The position numbers were made by a program, and so were the translations under genes. This document shows, in pieces, positions 1 through 10,424 of a DNA stretch of 48,631 nucleotides. Source of the stretch: JAEUMD01 sp937950105 (GTDB lineage Bacteria; Pseudomonadota; Alphaproteobacteria; Rhizobiales; Hyphomicrobiaceae); contig DAISIT010000013.1 of assembly GCA_036821845.1 (NCBI GenBank), forward strand, positions 1-48,631. Direction: 5' to 3'. Below the pieces are notes generated by a model. It was not told where the DNA came from. It searched no databases and saw nothing but the letters and a program-made list of their open reading frames with translations. The stretch's first letter is position 1; each line of letters begins with the position of its first letter.

Positions 1-120
1 CAGCCCCCCGGCCGGCACGGCGCGTTTGGAGCGCCCCCTCCTCTGCAGCCCCGGAAAGGGACCACCGACAGGCCTCGGCCGAACCATCAGCCGCCGCCAC
101 GGGTGCGCAATGAAACGAAC

Positions 121-142
121 GCGGGCCCGAAACGGGGCCCGC
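121..142 (-). terminator. Hairpin terminator downstream of the 225-899 gene
   Basis: There is a perfect 8-bp stem (GCGGGCCC / GGGCCCGC) with a 6-base loop. Read on the minus strand it is followed by a moderately T-rich stretch (GCGTTCGTTTCATTG). It lies about 80 bases past the stop of the minus-strand gene. The rest of positions 1-224 holds nothing else I can support. Confidence 0.55.
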
Positions 143-224
143 GTTGCGTGGTCGTGATACGCGCCTCGGGGCCCGGCGTCAACCCGCCATGACCCGGTCG
201 CGTCCGCCCTCACGGGCGCCAGCG

Positions 225-899
225 TTACTTCTTCGGCGCTTCCTGCTGCACCTCGGCCGCCGGCTTGGCGCCGTCTCCGGTACCCGCGCCCGCTTCCGGT
301 TCGGCGATCTGCACCTGGGCGATCGGCGGACCGGCCTTGACGTAGGTGGCGATCATCTCCTTGACCTTGGCCGCCTGCTCGGGCGGGCAGGTCGTCACCG
401 GCGCCTTCTTCTCCTCGATCACGACCTGCTTGTCGCCCTGCTTCTCGACCAGCTTGATCTTGCCGGTCAGCAGCATGACGGTCGTCAGGTGGAGCTGCGA
501 GATGTAGATCATCTGCTGCGGCGTCCACTGCTTCTTGTCGGTCTCACGCTTCATCAGCGAGCGGTAGTTCATCACCTGGTCCTCGGCCAGGTTGCAGACT
601 TGGGCGTGCGCGGAAATGCGGCCGACGCGGATGATCTCGCGCGCCACGTCCGCCGGCACCATCACCTCGTCCTTCTTCTTCTTGTCGACCTCGATCACCT
701 CGCCGTTCGGCTTGGTGAAGCGGGCCGGCACCAGCGACCAGGCGTAATCCATGAAGGTCTTGACCGACTTGTCGCTCAGCTCCTGGGCTGCGGCCGGAGC
801 AGCAAGCCCGACGAGCGCGCCCATCGCCAGCACCGCGGCCACGCCCGCCATCGCGCCCCGCGCGCCGCGCGCACCCATAACGATCCCCAAATTCGGCAT
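225..899 (-). CDS. Secreted protein of unknown function
   Basis: This is a 224-residue protein when started at the ATG at 899, which has GGAG seven bases upstream; the frame runs further upstream to 944 without a better site. It begins with a basic stretch, then an Ala/Leu/Val-rich segment ending in an AAPAAAQE-like cleavage site, so Sec export to the periplasm or beyond is likely. The mature part is hydrophilic and Lys-rich with two Cys (in VCNLAED and TTCPPEQA) that could form a disulfide. The C-terminal 40 residues are Ala/Pro/Glu-rich and probably disordered. I recognise no catalytic motif or named family. It is monocistronic, with a hairpin terminator downstream. Confidence 0.75.
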   Translation of the reverse strand: MPNLGIVMGARGARGAMAGVAAVLAMGALVGLAAPAAAQELSDKSVKTFMDYAWSLVPARFTKPNGEVIEVDKKKKDEVMVPADVAREIIRVGRISAHAQVCNLAEDQVMNYRSLMKRETDKKQWTPQQMIYISQLHLTTVMLLTGKIKLVEKQGDKQVVIEEKKAPVTTCPPEQAAKVKEMIATYVKAGPPIAQVQIAEPEAGAGTGDGAKPAAEVQQEAPKK

Positions 900-1106
900 T
901 CCGCTTCTCCGTCTGCCCGATGCCGGCCCACACCGCCGCCGCATCGCTCGCCCTTCATTTGTTGCTTGCCGGCCCTTGTTCGCGACGGCCGGTTCACCCC
1001 GCAGCGCGCCCGGGCCACGCGTGCTGCCGCGCAGCCTCGTGTTGCCCGTCGTACCTCACTGTGCCGCGGCATCGCTCTGCTCAAAACGTGTCTTGAATAA
1101 GGCACC

Positions 1107-2363
1107 CTATGTGGACGACTTGGAGCCTCCCGCCTTGGCTCTGGCGAGAGTGGCAACTATGCCACGAAGGGTGCGCACCTCCTGCGCCGTCAGCGCCATG
1201 CGCGAGAACATCGTACGCACGTTTCGGACGACTGCGGGGCGGCGATGGGGCGGATTGAAGAAACCTTGCTCGTCCAGCGCACTTTCGATGTGGCCGAAGA
1301 ACCCGAGCAGCTCTTCCTTGGTGGCGAGGCGGTCGTCGCCGAGGTTCAGCCCCTCGGCCATCGGCTGCTCGTAGGTCGTCACGCGCCCGAGGCTCTGGCG
1401 CGGATCCGTGCGCATCCATTCGTAGCCGAGGATCAGCACCGCCTGCGCCAGGTTGAGCGAGGCGAAGCGGCTGTTGACGGGGACCATCACCAGCGCGTCG
1501 GCGTTTGCCACCTCGCTCGTCTCGAGGCCGTTGCGCTCGCGCCCGAACAGGATGCCGACGCGCTCGCCAGCCGCGATCCGGCGGCGCATTTCGGCGATCG
1601 CCGCGGCGGGTGTCAGCACCGGCTTCCTCAAATCGCGCTGGCGGGCGGTGGTGGCGGCGAGCCAGTGGAGATCGCCGATCGCCGTATCGAGCGTCGGCAC
1701 CGCCACCGCGTCGTCGATGATGTAGTTGGCACCCGATGCCGCGATGCGCGCCTTCTCGTTCGGCCAGCCGTCGCGCGGCGCGATGAGGCGCAATTCGTCG
1801 AGGCCGAAATTGGCCATGGCGCGCGCCACCATGCCGATGTTGTCGGCGAGCTGCGGTTCCATCAGGATCACGGCCGGGCTCTCGCCGGACCCGTGAAACG
1901 CAGAGCCCTGGATGTGCGCGCGGCGGATGCCATGCTGGAGCTTGCGCAGCACGCGACGGGCCCAGAACCAGTAGTTCTCGCCCGACCACGTCTTTTCGAG
2001 CGCGGCAAGTGCCGGGGTGTGCAGCGTCGCGGTGCCCTCGCCCGTCAGCCTTACCGTGCCGTCGCCGACCACGATCTCGCGGTGCGCGCGCACGAAATCG
2101 TCGAGCGTCGCCAGTCCGAGAGATTCGGTGCGCCGCTTGCAGCCCGCGCAGGTGGCGGTGGTCTGCTCACAGCGCAGCTCCGCACAGTACGTCAGCACGC
2201 CGGCCAGCGTGTCGCGCGTCAGCTCCGGTACGGCGAGTTCGGCAAGCCCCTCGTCGATCATGCGGTTGTGGCAGACGTGGACGACCTCGGCGACGCTCCG
2301 CCCGCTGCCGGCAAGGCGCGGTTCGCCTGTGTCGGTCTGGATCGCTATGTCGCTCACGGTCAC
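1107..2363 (-). CDS. TrmJ-type tRNA (Cm32/Um32) 2'-O-methyltransferase with a ~160-residue N-terminal extension
   Basis: Residues 165-410 of this 418-residue protein are a SPOUT/TrmH-class methyltransferase. The motifs are ILMEPQLADNIGMVARAM (about 166-183), ILFGRERNGL (271-280, motif 2) and VPVNSRFASLNLAQAVLILG (294-313, motif 3, the trefoil-knot SAM site). The MEPQ...NIG start and the C-terminal helices fit TrmJ, which methylates the 2'-OH of tRNA position 32 with SAM. TrmJ is normally about 250 residues. Here an extra N-terminal part precedes it in one uninterrupted frame: residues 12-65 have the pattern of a small DUF433/VapB-antitoxin-like fold (GEPRLAGSGRSVAEVV), followed by a Cys cluster (C60, C65, C72, C75) that could bind metal. 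TrmJ is confident; the N-terminal identity is tentative. Confidence 0.85.
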   Translation of the reverse strand: MTVSDIAIQTDTGEPRLAGSGRSVAEVVHVCHNRMIDEGLAELAVPELTRDTLAGVLTYCAELRCEQTTATCAGCKRRTESLGLATLDDFVRAHREIVVGDGTVRLTGEGTATLHTPALAALEKTWSGENYWFWARRVLRKLQHGIRRAHIQGSAFHGSGESPAVILMEPQLADNIGMVARAMANFGLDELRLIAPRDGWPNEKARIAASGANYIIDDAVAVPTLDTAIGDLHWLAATTARQRDLRKPVLTPAAAIAEMRRRIAAGERVGILFGRERNGLETSEVANADALVMVPVNSRFASLNLAQAVLILGYEWMRTDPRQSLGRVTTYEQPMAEGLNLGDDRLATKEELLGFFGHIESALDEQGFFNPPHRRPAVVRNVRTMFSRMALTAQEVRTLRGIVATLARAKAGGSKSST

Positions 2364-2667
2364 GGGGCTTGTTCTCGTCGGCTTGCGCTGGTTGGCTGGT
2401 GTCGCTCCCGCCGGTCATGACGCGCGGGACCGATCGATCACGCGCCATTCCATAGCGGCGGTCCGCGGCGCGGTCACGCCCTTTGCAGGGCCGGTCTCAG
2501 GCGCACCCGCAGCGCCGCAGCAGCGGCACCTCCACCCGCCGCGATGCCGCCACCGGGTGAGCGCGCCGGGCATTCCTGATCCCTTCGGCTGACTTGTTGC
2601 GGTGCGACACACTGTCTATGGTGCCCGCGATTTTGAACTCCCCCAAAACAGGCCGAGGTCGAGACCC
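2364..2667. other. Intergenic region between divergent trmJ-like gene and icd
   Basis: These 304 bases separate two divergent genes and must hold both promoters. A weak sigma70-like pair is visible at 2594-2622. I see no convincing operator, repeat or small gene; open frames here are short and GC-driven. Confidence 0.5.
2594..2622 (+). promoter_or_regulatory. Weak candidate promoter for icd
   Basis: TTGTTG (2594-2599) is followed after 17 bases by TATGGT (2617-2622), 46 bases before the icd start codon. Spacing is ideal but the hexamers are poor matches, so this is only a candidate. Confidence 0.25.
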
Positions 2668-3885
2668 ATGAAGAAGATCAAGGTGGCAGGCACCGTCGTC
2701 GAGATGGACGGCGACGAGATGACCCGCATCATCTGGCAGCTCATCAAGGACAAGCTGATCCACCCCTACCTCGACGTGAACCTCGAATACTACGACCTCG
2801 GCGTCGAGCATCGCGACAAGACCAACGATCAGGTGACGATCGACAGCGCCAACGCCACGAAGAAGCACGGCGTCGCCGTCAAGTGCGCCACCATCACGCC
2901 GGACGAAGCCCGCGTGAAGGAGTTCAACCTGAAGGAAATGTGGAAGTCGCCCAACGGCACCATCCGCAACATCCTCGGCGGCGTCATCTTCCGCGAGCCC
3001 ATCATCTGCAAGAACGTGCCGCGCCTGGTGCCCGGCTGGACGCAGCCGATCGTCATCGGACGCCACGCCTACGGCGACCAGTACCGCGCCACCGATTTCA
3101 AGTTCCCCGGCAAGGGCACGCTGACCATCAAGTTCGTCGGCGAGGACGGCAAGGTGATCGAGAAGGAGGTCTTCAAGGCTCCCGGCTCCGGCGTCGCCAT
3201 GGCCATGTACAATCTCGACGAGTCGATCCGCGATTTCGCGCGCGCCTCGCTGAATTACGGCCTGATGCGCGGCTGGCCGGTGTATCTGTCGACCAAGAAC
3301 ACCATCCTCAAGGCCTACGACGGCCGCTTCAAGGACATCTTCGAGGAGGTGTTCGAGAGCGAGTTCAAGGCCGAGTACGACAAGAAGAAGATCGTCTACG
3401 AGCACCGCCTGATCGACGACATGGTCGCCTCCGCGCTGAAGTGGTCGGGCGGCTACATCTGGGCGTGCAAGAACTACGACGGCGACGTGCAGTCCGATAC
3501 GGTTGCGCAGGGCTTCGGCTCGCTCGGCCTGATGACCTCGGTGCTGCTGTCGCCCGACGGCAAGACGGTCGAGGCGGAAGCCGCGCACGGCACCGTCACG
3601 CGCCACTACCGCGAGCACCAGAAGGGCAAGGAGACGAGCACCAACTCGATCGCCTCCATCTTCGCGTGGACGCGCGGTCTCGCGCACCGTGCCAAGCTCG
3701 ACGGCAACGACGAGCTGAAGCGCTTCGCCGATACGCTCGAGAAGGTGTGCGTCGACACGGTCGAGGCCGGCTACATGACCAAGGACCTCGCGCTCCTGGT
3801 CGGCGCCGACCAGAAGTGGCTGTCGACCACCGGCTTCTTGGACAAGATCGACGAGAACCTGAAGAAGGCGATGGGCGCCGCGTAA
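2668..3885 (+). CDS. icd: NADP-dependent isocitrate dehydrogenase
   Basis: This TCA-cycle enzyme decarboxylates isocitrate to 2-oxoglutarate and makes NADPH in the cytoplasm. The 405-residue product starts MKKIKVAGTVVEMDGDEMTR and belongs to the homodimeric, eukaryote-like class common in Alphaproteobacteria, not the E. coli type. Visible family features are the substrate-loop segment KSPNGTIRNILGGVIFREPI, the metal-binding region around DDMVA and GDVQSDTVAQGFGSLGLMTS, and the NADP-site AAHGTVTRHYREHQKG. The length matches the family. I prefer the ATG at 2668 over an in-frame start at 2602, because the family begins directly with MKKIKV and the extra 22 residues have no counterpart. A hairpin follows at 3911. 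Confidence 0.97.
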   Translation: MKKIKVAGTVVEMDGDEMTRIIWQLIKDKLIHPYLDVNLEYYDLGVEHRDKTNDQVTIDSANATKKHGVAVKCATITPDEARVKEFNLKEMWKSPNGTIRNILGGVIFREPIICKNVPRLVPGWTQPIVIGRHAYGDQYRATDFKFPGKGTLTIKFVGEDGKVIEKEVFKAPGSGVAMAMYNLDESIRDFARASLNYGLMRGWPVYLSTKNTILKAYDGRFKDIFEEVFESEFKAEYDKKKIVYEHRLIDDMVASALKWSGGYIWACKNYDGDVQSDTVAQGFGSLGLMTSVLLSPDGKTVEAEAAHGTVTRHYREHQKGKETSTNSIASIFAWTRGLAHRAKLDGNDELKRFADTLEKVCVDTVEAGYMTKDLALLVGADQKWLSTTGFLDKIDENLKKAMGAA

Positions 3886-3910
3886 GCGGGTGCTCCGCGC
3901 TGTAATTACG

Positions 3911-3942
3911 ACAAGAGCCGGGCGGCGACGTCCGGCCCTTGT
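3911..3942 (+). terminator. Hairpin downstream of icd
   Basis: An 11-bp stem with one mismatch (ACAAGAGCCGG / CCGGCCCTTGT) surrounds a 10-base loop, 26 bases past the icd stop. There is no strong T-run, so termination may be inefficient or factor-dependent. Confidence 0.45.
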
Positions 3943-4112
3943 CCGTTGCAGGCCGATGGCATGGCCGGCAGATTGCCTCGCGCAACGGGCACGTCGTCGC
4001 GGGTGCATCTCCGGCGCTTGACTTCAGTCAAGCCCGGTTCCACCCGTGCCGGGCATGCGGAAACTCCGGTTCGAACAAGTCGCGCGGCTCGCGCGAGACA
4101 CGTCGAGGGGCC

Positions 4113-4379
4113 ATGAGCAAGATCGCGTTCGACATCTGGCTGGTGTGGTCCGACCGCCGCCTGCATGTGGCGGAGGACACCACCGCGCTGGCGGTGCTGC
4201 AGGAGGCGGGCATCGCCATCGATGTCGGCTGCACGCATGGCGAATGCGGGACGTGCGCGACCGAGTACGTCGAGGGCGACGTCATCCACAACGACTCGTG
4301 CCTCAGCGCCGCCGATCGCGAGCACGAGTTCTGCCCGTGCATCTCGCGCGCCCGCGGCACGCTGGTATTGCCGTTGTGA
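4113..4379 (+). CDS. Small plant-type [2Fe-2S] ferredoxin
   Basis: This is an 88-residue stand-alone ferredoxin domain. The cluster ligands are Cys40, Cys45 and Cys48 (GCTHGECGTC, i.e. CX4CX2C) and a distal Cys76 in CPCISRA. The order, and the GDVIHNDSCLSAADRE segment before the last Cys, match the C-terminal ferredoxin module of phthalate dioxygenase reductase/vanillate demethylase reductase-type proteins, but the flavin and NAD domains are absent. It should act as a soluble one-electron carrier, perhaps for an oxygenase encoded elsewhere; no oxygenase neighbours it. Start chosen at the MSKIAF ATG because upstream residues are low-complexity and not family-like. Confidence 0.85.
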   Translation: MSKIAFDIWLVWSDRRLHVAEDTTALAVLQEAGIAIDVGCTHGECGTCATEYVEGDVIHNDSCLSAADREHEFCPCISRARGTLVLPL

Positions 4380-4442
4380 AACCAACTGATGTCACGGGGT
4401 CGAGGGGCCCGAGGCCCCTCGCCTTCACTGCACTTCGCCAAT

Positions 4443-5147
4443 TCACTGCGCTGGTACGTTGCTCGCGGTCGACCAATCGGGCGCGTAAAGCGGCAGCGTC
4501 GCGGTATTGAAGGCGCGCGCGTCGTAGTTTTTCAACGCGCGTTCGAACACGACGCTCGCGGGTCGCGCCGGCCACAGCTTTTCCATCCACGCCGGTGACG
4601 CCCCGGCCTCGGCCTGCTCCAGCGTCAGCTCGAAGCGATAGCTGCCCGGCTCACGGATCAGCTCGTTCGGCTTCTGCTCGTCGCCGCGCGTGTAGAACAG
4701 CACGGTCTCGGTGCGGCTGGCGTTGCCCGGAACCGAGATCGGCGCGAACGGCTTGTAGGCGCTGGCGCGGGTCTGCTCCATGGTCCAGCGGCCGAGATCG
4801 GCGGCGTAGAAGAGCTTCGTCGCCTTGCTGCGCGGATCCGTGACGGCGAGGCTCAGGCCGAGCACCGTGCCGCTGCGCGCGCCATCATTGACCATCGTCA
4901 CCGGCACCTCGATGACCTCGAAATTGGTATTGTTGTAGGGCTGCGCGAAGTGGATGACGGGCGGCACGAAGACCGAGAGATCCGCCTGCTTGAGCGAGGT
5001 CTCCCACAACGAGAACCCCGAGAACGCCAGCGCCACCAGCGAAACCAGGGCCGTGGTGATGTTGGAGACGCGATGCGACGCGCCATCCCGCGCGACGTTG
5101 TCGGGCGTGTTGGGATCGAGCGGGCCGCCCTTGAACGTGCCAGTCAT
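4443..5147 (-). CDS. Membrane-anchored protein of unknown function
   Basis: The 234-residue product starts MTGTFKGGPLDPNTPDN. One hydrophobic segment (about residues 28-48, ITTALVSLVALAFSGFSLWE) is followed by a long domain with beta-rich character. I expect an N-in, single-pass anchor with the main domain in the periplasm. No catalytic motif or known family is apparent. The in-frame start at 5237 adds an Arg/Pro/His-rich stretch that looks non-coding, so 5147 is preferred. It lies 142 bases upstream of ettA's stop on the same strand but there is no sign of coupling. Confidence 0.65.
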   Translation of the reverse strand: MTGTFKGGPLDPNTPDNVARDGASHRVSNITTALVSLVALAFSGFSLWETSLKQADLSVFVPPVIHFAQPYNNTNFEVIEVPVTMVNDGARSGTVLGLSLAVTDPRSKATKLFYAADLGRWTMEQTRASAYKPFAPISVPGNASRTETVLFYTRGDEQKPNELIREPGSYRFELTLEQAEAGASPAWMEKLWPARPASVVFERALKNYDARAFNTATLPLYAPDWSTASNVPAQ

Positions 5148-5289
5148 GTTTGCCCCCGAGTCGGCATGCCTCTGCCGCGTCAGGCGCAGTTGGGCCGGGC
5201 GAATCGGGCGCGGATGAGGCGGCTTCGCTCGTCGCAACAGGGTGAGGGCCTCGCTGGGCGCGCGATGACGCCCATCAAGGCCCTCCGGC

Positions 5290-6951
<1,662 letters not shown>

Positions 6952-7174
6952 CGGAGGCGCCTCTCTGAACAAATTCGACGGGCTCGGGGATCAGACCCGC
7001 CTTCTAGTGGATTACGCCCTGGCGCTCAATGGGCGTACCGGGGCGGGTCGTCGACTCGATCGACGGGCGGCCCGGGCGCGGAGAAACGCCGCAGGTCGGC
7101 ATGAGCCCGATGCGCTCGACCCGGCGGCTGGACATGCTACGAAAGAAGGACGCTCACCTGCCGAAGGACCCGGG

Positions 7175-7825
7175 ATGCAAGCCAGCGAACGCCGTGAAGC
7201 CCAGCGCCACCTCGTCTATTTCGCCGATCCGATGTGCTCGTGGTGCTGGGGATTCGAGCCGGTGATCACGGGGCTGATCGAGCACTTCGGCAACCGCCTG
7301 CCGATCGAACTCGTCATCGGCGGGCTTCGCCCCGGCAATACCGAGCCGATGTCCGACACGATGAAGCGCGACATCCGTGAGCATTGGGAATTGGTGGAGC
7401 GGCGGACCGGGCAGCCGTTCGACTACGCGTTCTTCGAGCGCGACGGGTTCGTCTACGACACCGAGCCGGCCGATCGCGCCGCCGTCATCATGAAGCTCGT
7501 CAACCCGCGCCTCGCCCTGCCCTACCTGAAGACGGTGCAGCGCGCCTTCTATGCGGAAGGCCGCGACGTCACCAACAAGCACGTGCTCGCCGACCTCGCC
7601 GGCGAGCACGGCATCGATCGCAGCGCGTTCCTCGACATCTTCAACAGCCGCGAAGCGCGCAAGGCCACGCTCACCGATTTCGAGACCGCGCAGGCCTCGG
7701 GCGTCGCCGGCTTTCCGACGGTCTATGCGGGCGACCTCGTCAACGGCTACGCGCGCGTCACCACCGGCTACAGGCCGCTCAACGGCCTGCCGGAGATTCT
7801 CGAGGCGTGGCTCGCGGCGGAGTGA
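7175..7825 (+). CDS. DsbA-family thiol oxidoreductase, FrnE-like
   Basis: The 216-residue product has a thioredoxin fold with a helical insertion. The redox site is C21-S-W-C24 near the N-terminus, in the characteristic DPMCSWCWGFEP context, and the cis-proline loop is GVAGFPTVY. There is no signal peptide, so it should be cytoplasmic, unlike periplasmic DsbA. The CSWCWG site is typical of the FrnE/2-hydroxychromene isomerase branch, whose members act as cytoplasmic oxidoreductases or isomerases; the substrate is unknown. I chose ATG 7175 because the longer frame from 7007 translates to Arg/Ala-rich sequence. Confidence 0.85.
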   Translation: MQASERREAQRHLVYFADPMCSWCWGFEPVITGLIEHFGNRLPIELVIGGLRPGNTEPMSDTMKRDIREHWELVERRTGQPFDYAFFERDGFVYDTEPADRAAVIMKLVNPRLALPYLKTVQRAFYAEGRDVTNKHVLADLAGEHGIDRSAFLDIFNSREARKATLTDFETAQASGVAGFPTVYAGDLVNGYARVTTGYRPLNGLPEILEAWLAAE

Positions 7826-7910
7826 AATCGCACGGTGGCGCTGCCGATTCACGCCCTCGCCCAACGAGGCTCGGGCGACCGGAGCACCACGGGCTCTCCG
7901 CCGCGATGTC

Positions 7911-8294
7911 TCAATCTTCGATGCGTTCGGCGATGATCATGGTGCCGCCGGCGGTCTCGACGATCGCCTCGATGGTGCCGTAGCTCGTCACCGCCTCGGC
8001 GATCAACTTGCCGGCAGTGCCCAGGTCCTCGAGCGTATCCGGCACGCTCTCGACGAACACGTACGACAGCGAGCGGGTGGCGATCTTCTGGGCGATGTCC
8101 TCGCCGAACTCCTTGGCGATCAACGCGCGGGCGGCCACGACGACGTGCGAGCCGTTGTCGGCCTGCCAGCCGGTGGCGGCGCCGTTCTGCTCGGCCTTGA
8201 CCGGCACGAAGCCGAGCGCGGCGTAGACATCGGCGGCGGCTTCGACGTCGTCGACGATCTGGACGGGGGTGATCTTGCGTGCTGCGAGGCTCAT
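7911..8294 (-). CDS. Small VOC (glyoxalase-like) fold protein
   Basis: The 127-residue product starts MSLAARKITPVQIVDDVEAA, with an AGGAG box just upstream on the minus strand. The order 'VQIVDDVEAAADVYAALGF' then a beta strand with GSHVVVAA is the betaalphabetabetabeta start of the vicinal-oxygen-chelate superfamily. Canonical metal ligands (His/Glu) are not clear, so it may not be a metalloenzyme. It stands between a DsbA-family gene and a CPBP protease and has no obvious partner. Family assignment is by pattern only. Confidence 0.65.
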   Translation of the reverse strand: MSLAARKITPVQIVDDVEAAADVYAALGFVPVKAEQNGAATGWQADNGSHVVVAARALIAKEFGEDIAQKIATRSLSYVFVESVPDTLEDLGTAGKLIAEAVTSYGTIEAIVETAGGTMIIAERIED

Positions 8295-8391
8295 GGAGGT
8301 TCTCCTTTTATATTCGCAACCATGAATGTGATTAGGAACCCCGCATCGAGTCGCGGCAACTCGCGAAACGTCACTGTGTTGATTGGACGCG

Positions 8392-9162
8392 CTATTTCCT
8401 GATCCAGGGCAGACTGAAGTCCCCCTGAAAGGCGATTCCGGTGAAGAAGAAGCCTCCGAGGCCGACCGTGAACACCAGCCAGCCCCACAGCGTGTGCTCG
8501 ACCATGACGGCCCAGAACGAGCGCGTGCGCTCGTAGCGCCAGGCGAACAGCATGCCGGTCACCATGGTGCCGCCAACCGCGATCCAGTTGGCGAACAGCA
8601 TGTGGCCGAAGCCGAACAGCAGGCCATTGATGAGGATCAGAGCCCAGCGGTGGCCCGTGAACAGCGGCCCGTATCGGTGGAAAAAGAACGTGCGGTAGGC
8701 GATCTCCTGCGGCAGCACCGACATCAGCGGGTAGAGCAGCATGACGCGCTTCCACACCTCCGGCCGGTTGGTCGCCATGTCGAGGAACTGGCGCGGCATC
8801 AGTTGCGATACGGCGTAGGCAACGGCCCCACCGAGCAGGAGAAACGTCAGCAGGATAGCCAGCAGGTGCCAGAGCCGGAGGCCGCCCGCCAACTCCTTGC
8901 GCAGCGAGAAGCCGCGGTCGAAGGCGAGGATCGCGACGAAGGCGATCAGCATCGGCGGCAGCACGGTGAACAGCGGCAGCTTATAGGCCAGGATCAGGTG
9001 CAGCAGGACGAACGGTACGGCGAGGTAGAGCACGACGATCTCGAAGACCAGCCATGCCACCCGCAGCGCTCCCGGGCGCTCGGCATAGGCCGGGCGCGGC
9101 AACGTCCCCGCGGCGGCGGGTGCGTCGTCGCCGACCGTGCCGTCGGGTCCGTCGTGCGTCAT
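8392..9162 (-). CDS. CPBP-family intramembrane metalloprotease-like protein
   Basis: This is a 256-residue polytopic membrane protein with several hydrophobic segments between residues 35 and 250. The Abi/CPBP motifs are visible: QE153IAYR157 (motif 1, usually EExxxR; the first Glu is Gln here), FGFGH187 (motif 2) and H223TLWGW (motif 3). In the family these residues form the catalytic centre of intramembrane endopeptidases such as Rce1. The Gln substitution occurs in a recognised subgroup with the PQEIxYRTFFFHR signature, and activity there is uncertain. It begins 10 bases after the stop of the ELM1-family gene, so the two are probably one operon. Confidence 0.85.
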   Translation of the reverse strand: MTHDGPDGTVGDDAPAAAGTLPRPAYAERPGALRVAWLVFEIVVLYLAVPFVLLHLILAYKLPLFTVLPPMLIAFVAILAFDRGFSLRKELAGGLRLWHLLAILLTFLLLGGAVAYAVSQLMPRQFLDMATNRPEVWKRVMLLYPLMSVLPQEIAYRTFFFHRYGPLFTGHRWALILINGLLFGFGHMLFANWIAVGGTMVTGMLFAWRYERTRSFWAVMVEHTLWGWLVFTVGLGGFFFTGIAFQGDFSLPWIRK

Positions 9163-9172
9163 GTGTCGCCCG

Positions 9173-10234
9173 TCATGGTCGCGTTTCCATCAGCGGGCCG
9201 AGATGGCGGGCGCGGCTCGCCCAGCGCGCCTCGATTTCGCGCGCGATCGTGTCGGCCGCCGAAATCGGCCGGGCATGCCAGCCGAGGTCGAGGCGGGTCT
9301 CGGGCTGTAGCGGCCGGGTGGCGCCGCAGCGCTGTAACGCCGCGTGGAACGTATCGAACTTGTCGCTGCCCCCCGACGGGCGGAACACGTAGATCGGCCG
9401 ACCGCTGGCGCAGGCTTCACCCGTCATGCTGACGCTGTCTGCGGTAACGACGATGGCATCGGCCTTGGCGAGGAACCGCGCATACGGGTTGTCGCCGTCG
9501 CCGCGCCAGATCACGTGGGGATAGGGTTCGATCGCCGCGGCGATGGCATCGGCCACCTCGGCCGGGGTGCGCCGCGACGGCGTCATCATGAAGCTCGCGC
9601 CGGCAGCGCCGAGCCCGGCGATGGCGGCAGCGAGCCGGTCGCCGTCCTCGCGCGTGAAGCGCCACACCTTGCTGGTGCCGCCCATCGCCAGCATCACGCG
9701 GGGGCCTGGGAGGGCGTCGATGGCGGCGTCGGGCTCGGCCCTGAGCCGGGCGAGCAGCTCCGGCGTGAAGCGGTTCGGCGGCGTCAGCGTGGTGACGACG
9801 TTCACCCCGCGCAGGCGGTCATGCTCCGGCACCCAGACCAGATCGGCGACACCGGCACCGGTGCGCGGGTCCTGCAGCGCGACCGCGAACGTCGCCGCGC
9901 CGGCACGCTTCCTCACCAGTCGCAGCGCCGGAATGGCCGTGCGGCCGATGCCGATGACGACGGCAGGCCACGGCGGCGCGGGCGAAAAATCGCGCGGCGC
10001 CGGTCCCCATGGTGCCAGCACTTTGGCGATCCCGCGCGCGGCGACGCGCCGCCACTCGTAATCGACACCGAGTGCGACGGCGACGCCTTCGGCCTGGGCC
10101 TCGTGCCCGGCCTTGCCGTCGGTGACGAGCCAGGCGCGGCGTCCGGCGAGCGGGCGCAACGGGGCGTGCGTCGAACCACCGCCATGCAGCACCGCCATGC
10201 CGGTGTCCCCCTGCCCTTGCCCGCCCTCGCTCAT
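9173..10234 (-). CDS. ELM1-family (mitochondrial-fission-type) protein
   Basis: The product of about 353 residues has the hallmark opening RRAWLVTDGKAGHEAQAEG and later LAMGGTSKVWRF, VTADSVSMTGEA and YVFRPSGGSDKFDTFH segments. These are typical of the alphaproteobacterial/plant ELM1 family, which has a GT-B-like two-domain fold resembling nucleotide-sugar glycosyltransferases. Plant ELM1 recruits fission machinery; the bacterial role is unknown. Start is uncertain: 10294, 10234 (MSEGG, GGGAGG close upstream) and 10198 (MAVL) are all possible. The CPBP gene follows after 10 bases. Confidence 0.85.
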   Translation of the reverse strand: MSEGGQGQGDTGMAVLHGGGSTHAPLRPLAGRRAWLVTDGKAGHEAQAEGVAVALGVDYEWRRVAARGIAKVLAPWGPAPRDFSPAPPWPAVVIGIGRTAIPALRLVRKRAGAATFAVALQDPRTGAGVADLVWVPEHDRLRGVNVVTTLTPPNRFTPELLARLRAEPDAAIDALPGPRVMLAMGGTSKVWRFTREDGDRLAAAIAGLGAAGASFMMTPSRRTPAEVADAIAAAIEPYPHVIWRGDGDNPYARFLAKADAIVVTADSVSMTGEACASGRPIYVFRPSGGSDKFDTFHAALQRCGATRPLQPETRLDLGWHARPISAADTIAREIEARWASRARHLGPLMETRP

Positions 10235-10424
10235 CTGCCTCCCGTCGTCACCGCCAGCGGTGACCCTCCGCCCACTTTCGCGCAATTTCCGCAATGATTA
10301 CCGCACGTCCATAGTTGCTTTGTTGCGCCCGTGTTTGTCATAAGCAAGTCGCCCGGCTGCCCCGCTTCGCCCGAACCGGCGAGACGCGGCACCGGCCGGC
10401 GCTGACGAAGCGAGCATAGCGGCG

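Noticed and set aside
2497..4008. 503-codon frame antisense to icd
   Set aside because: Shadow of a strongly conserved gene; no domain or ribosome-binding site.
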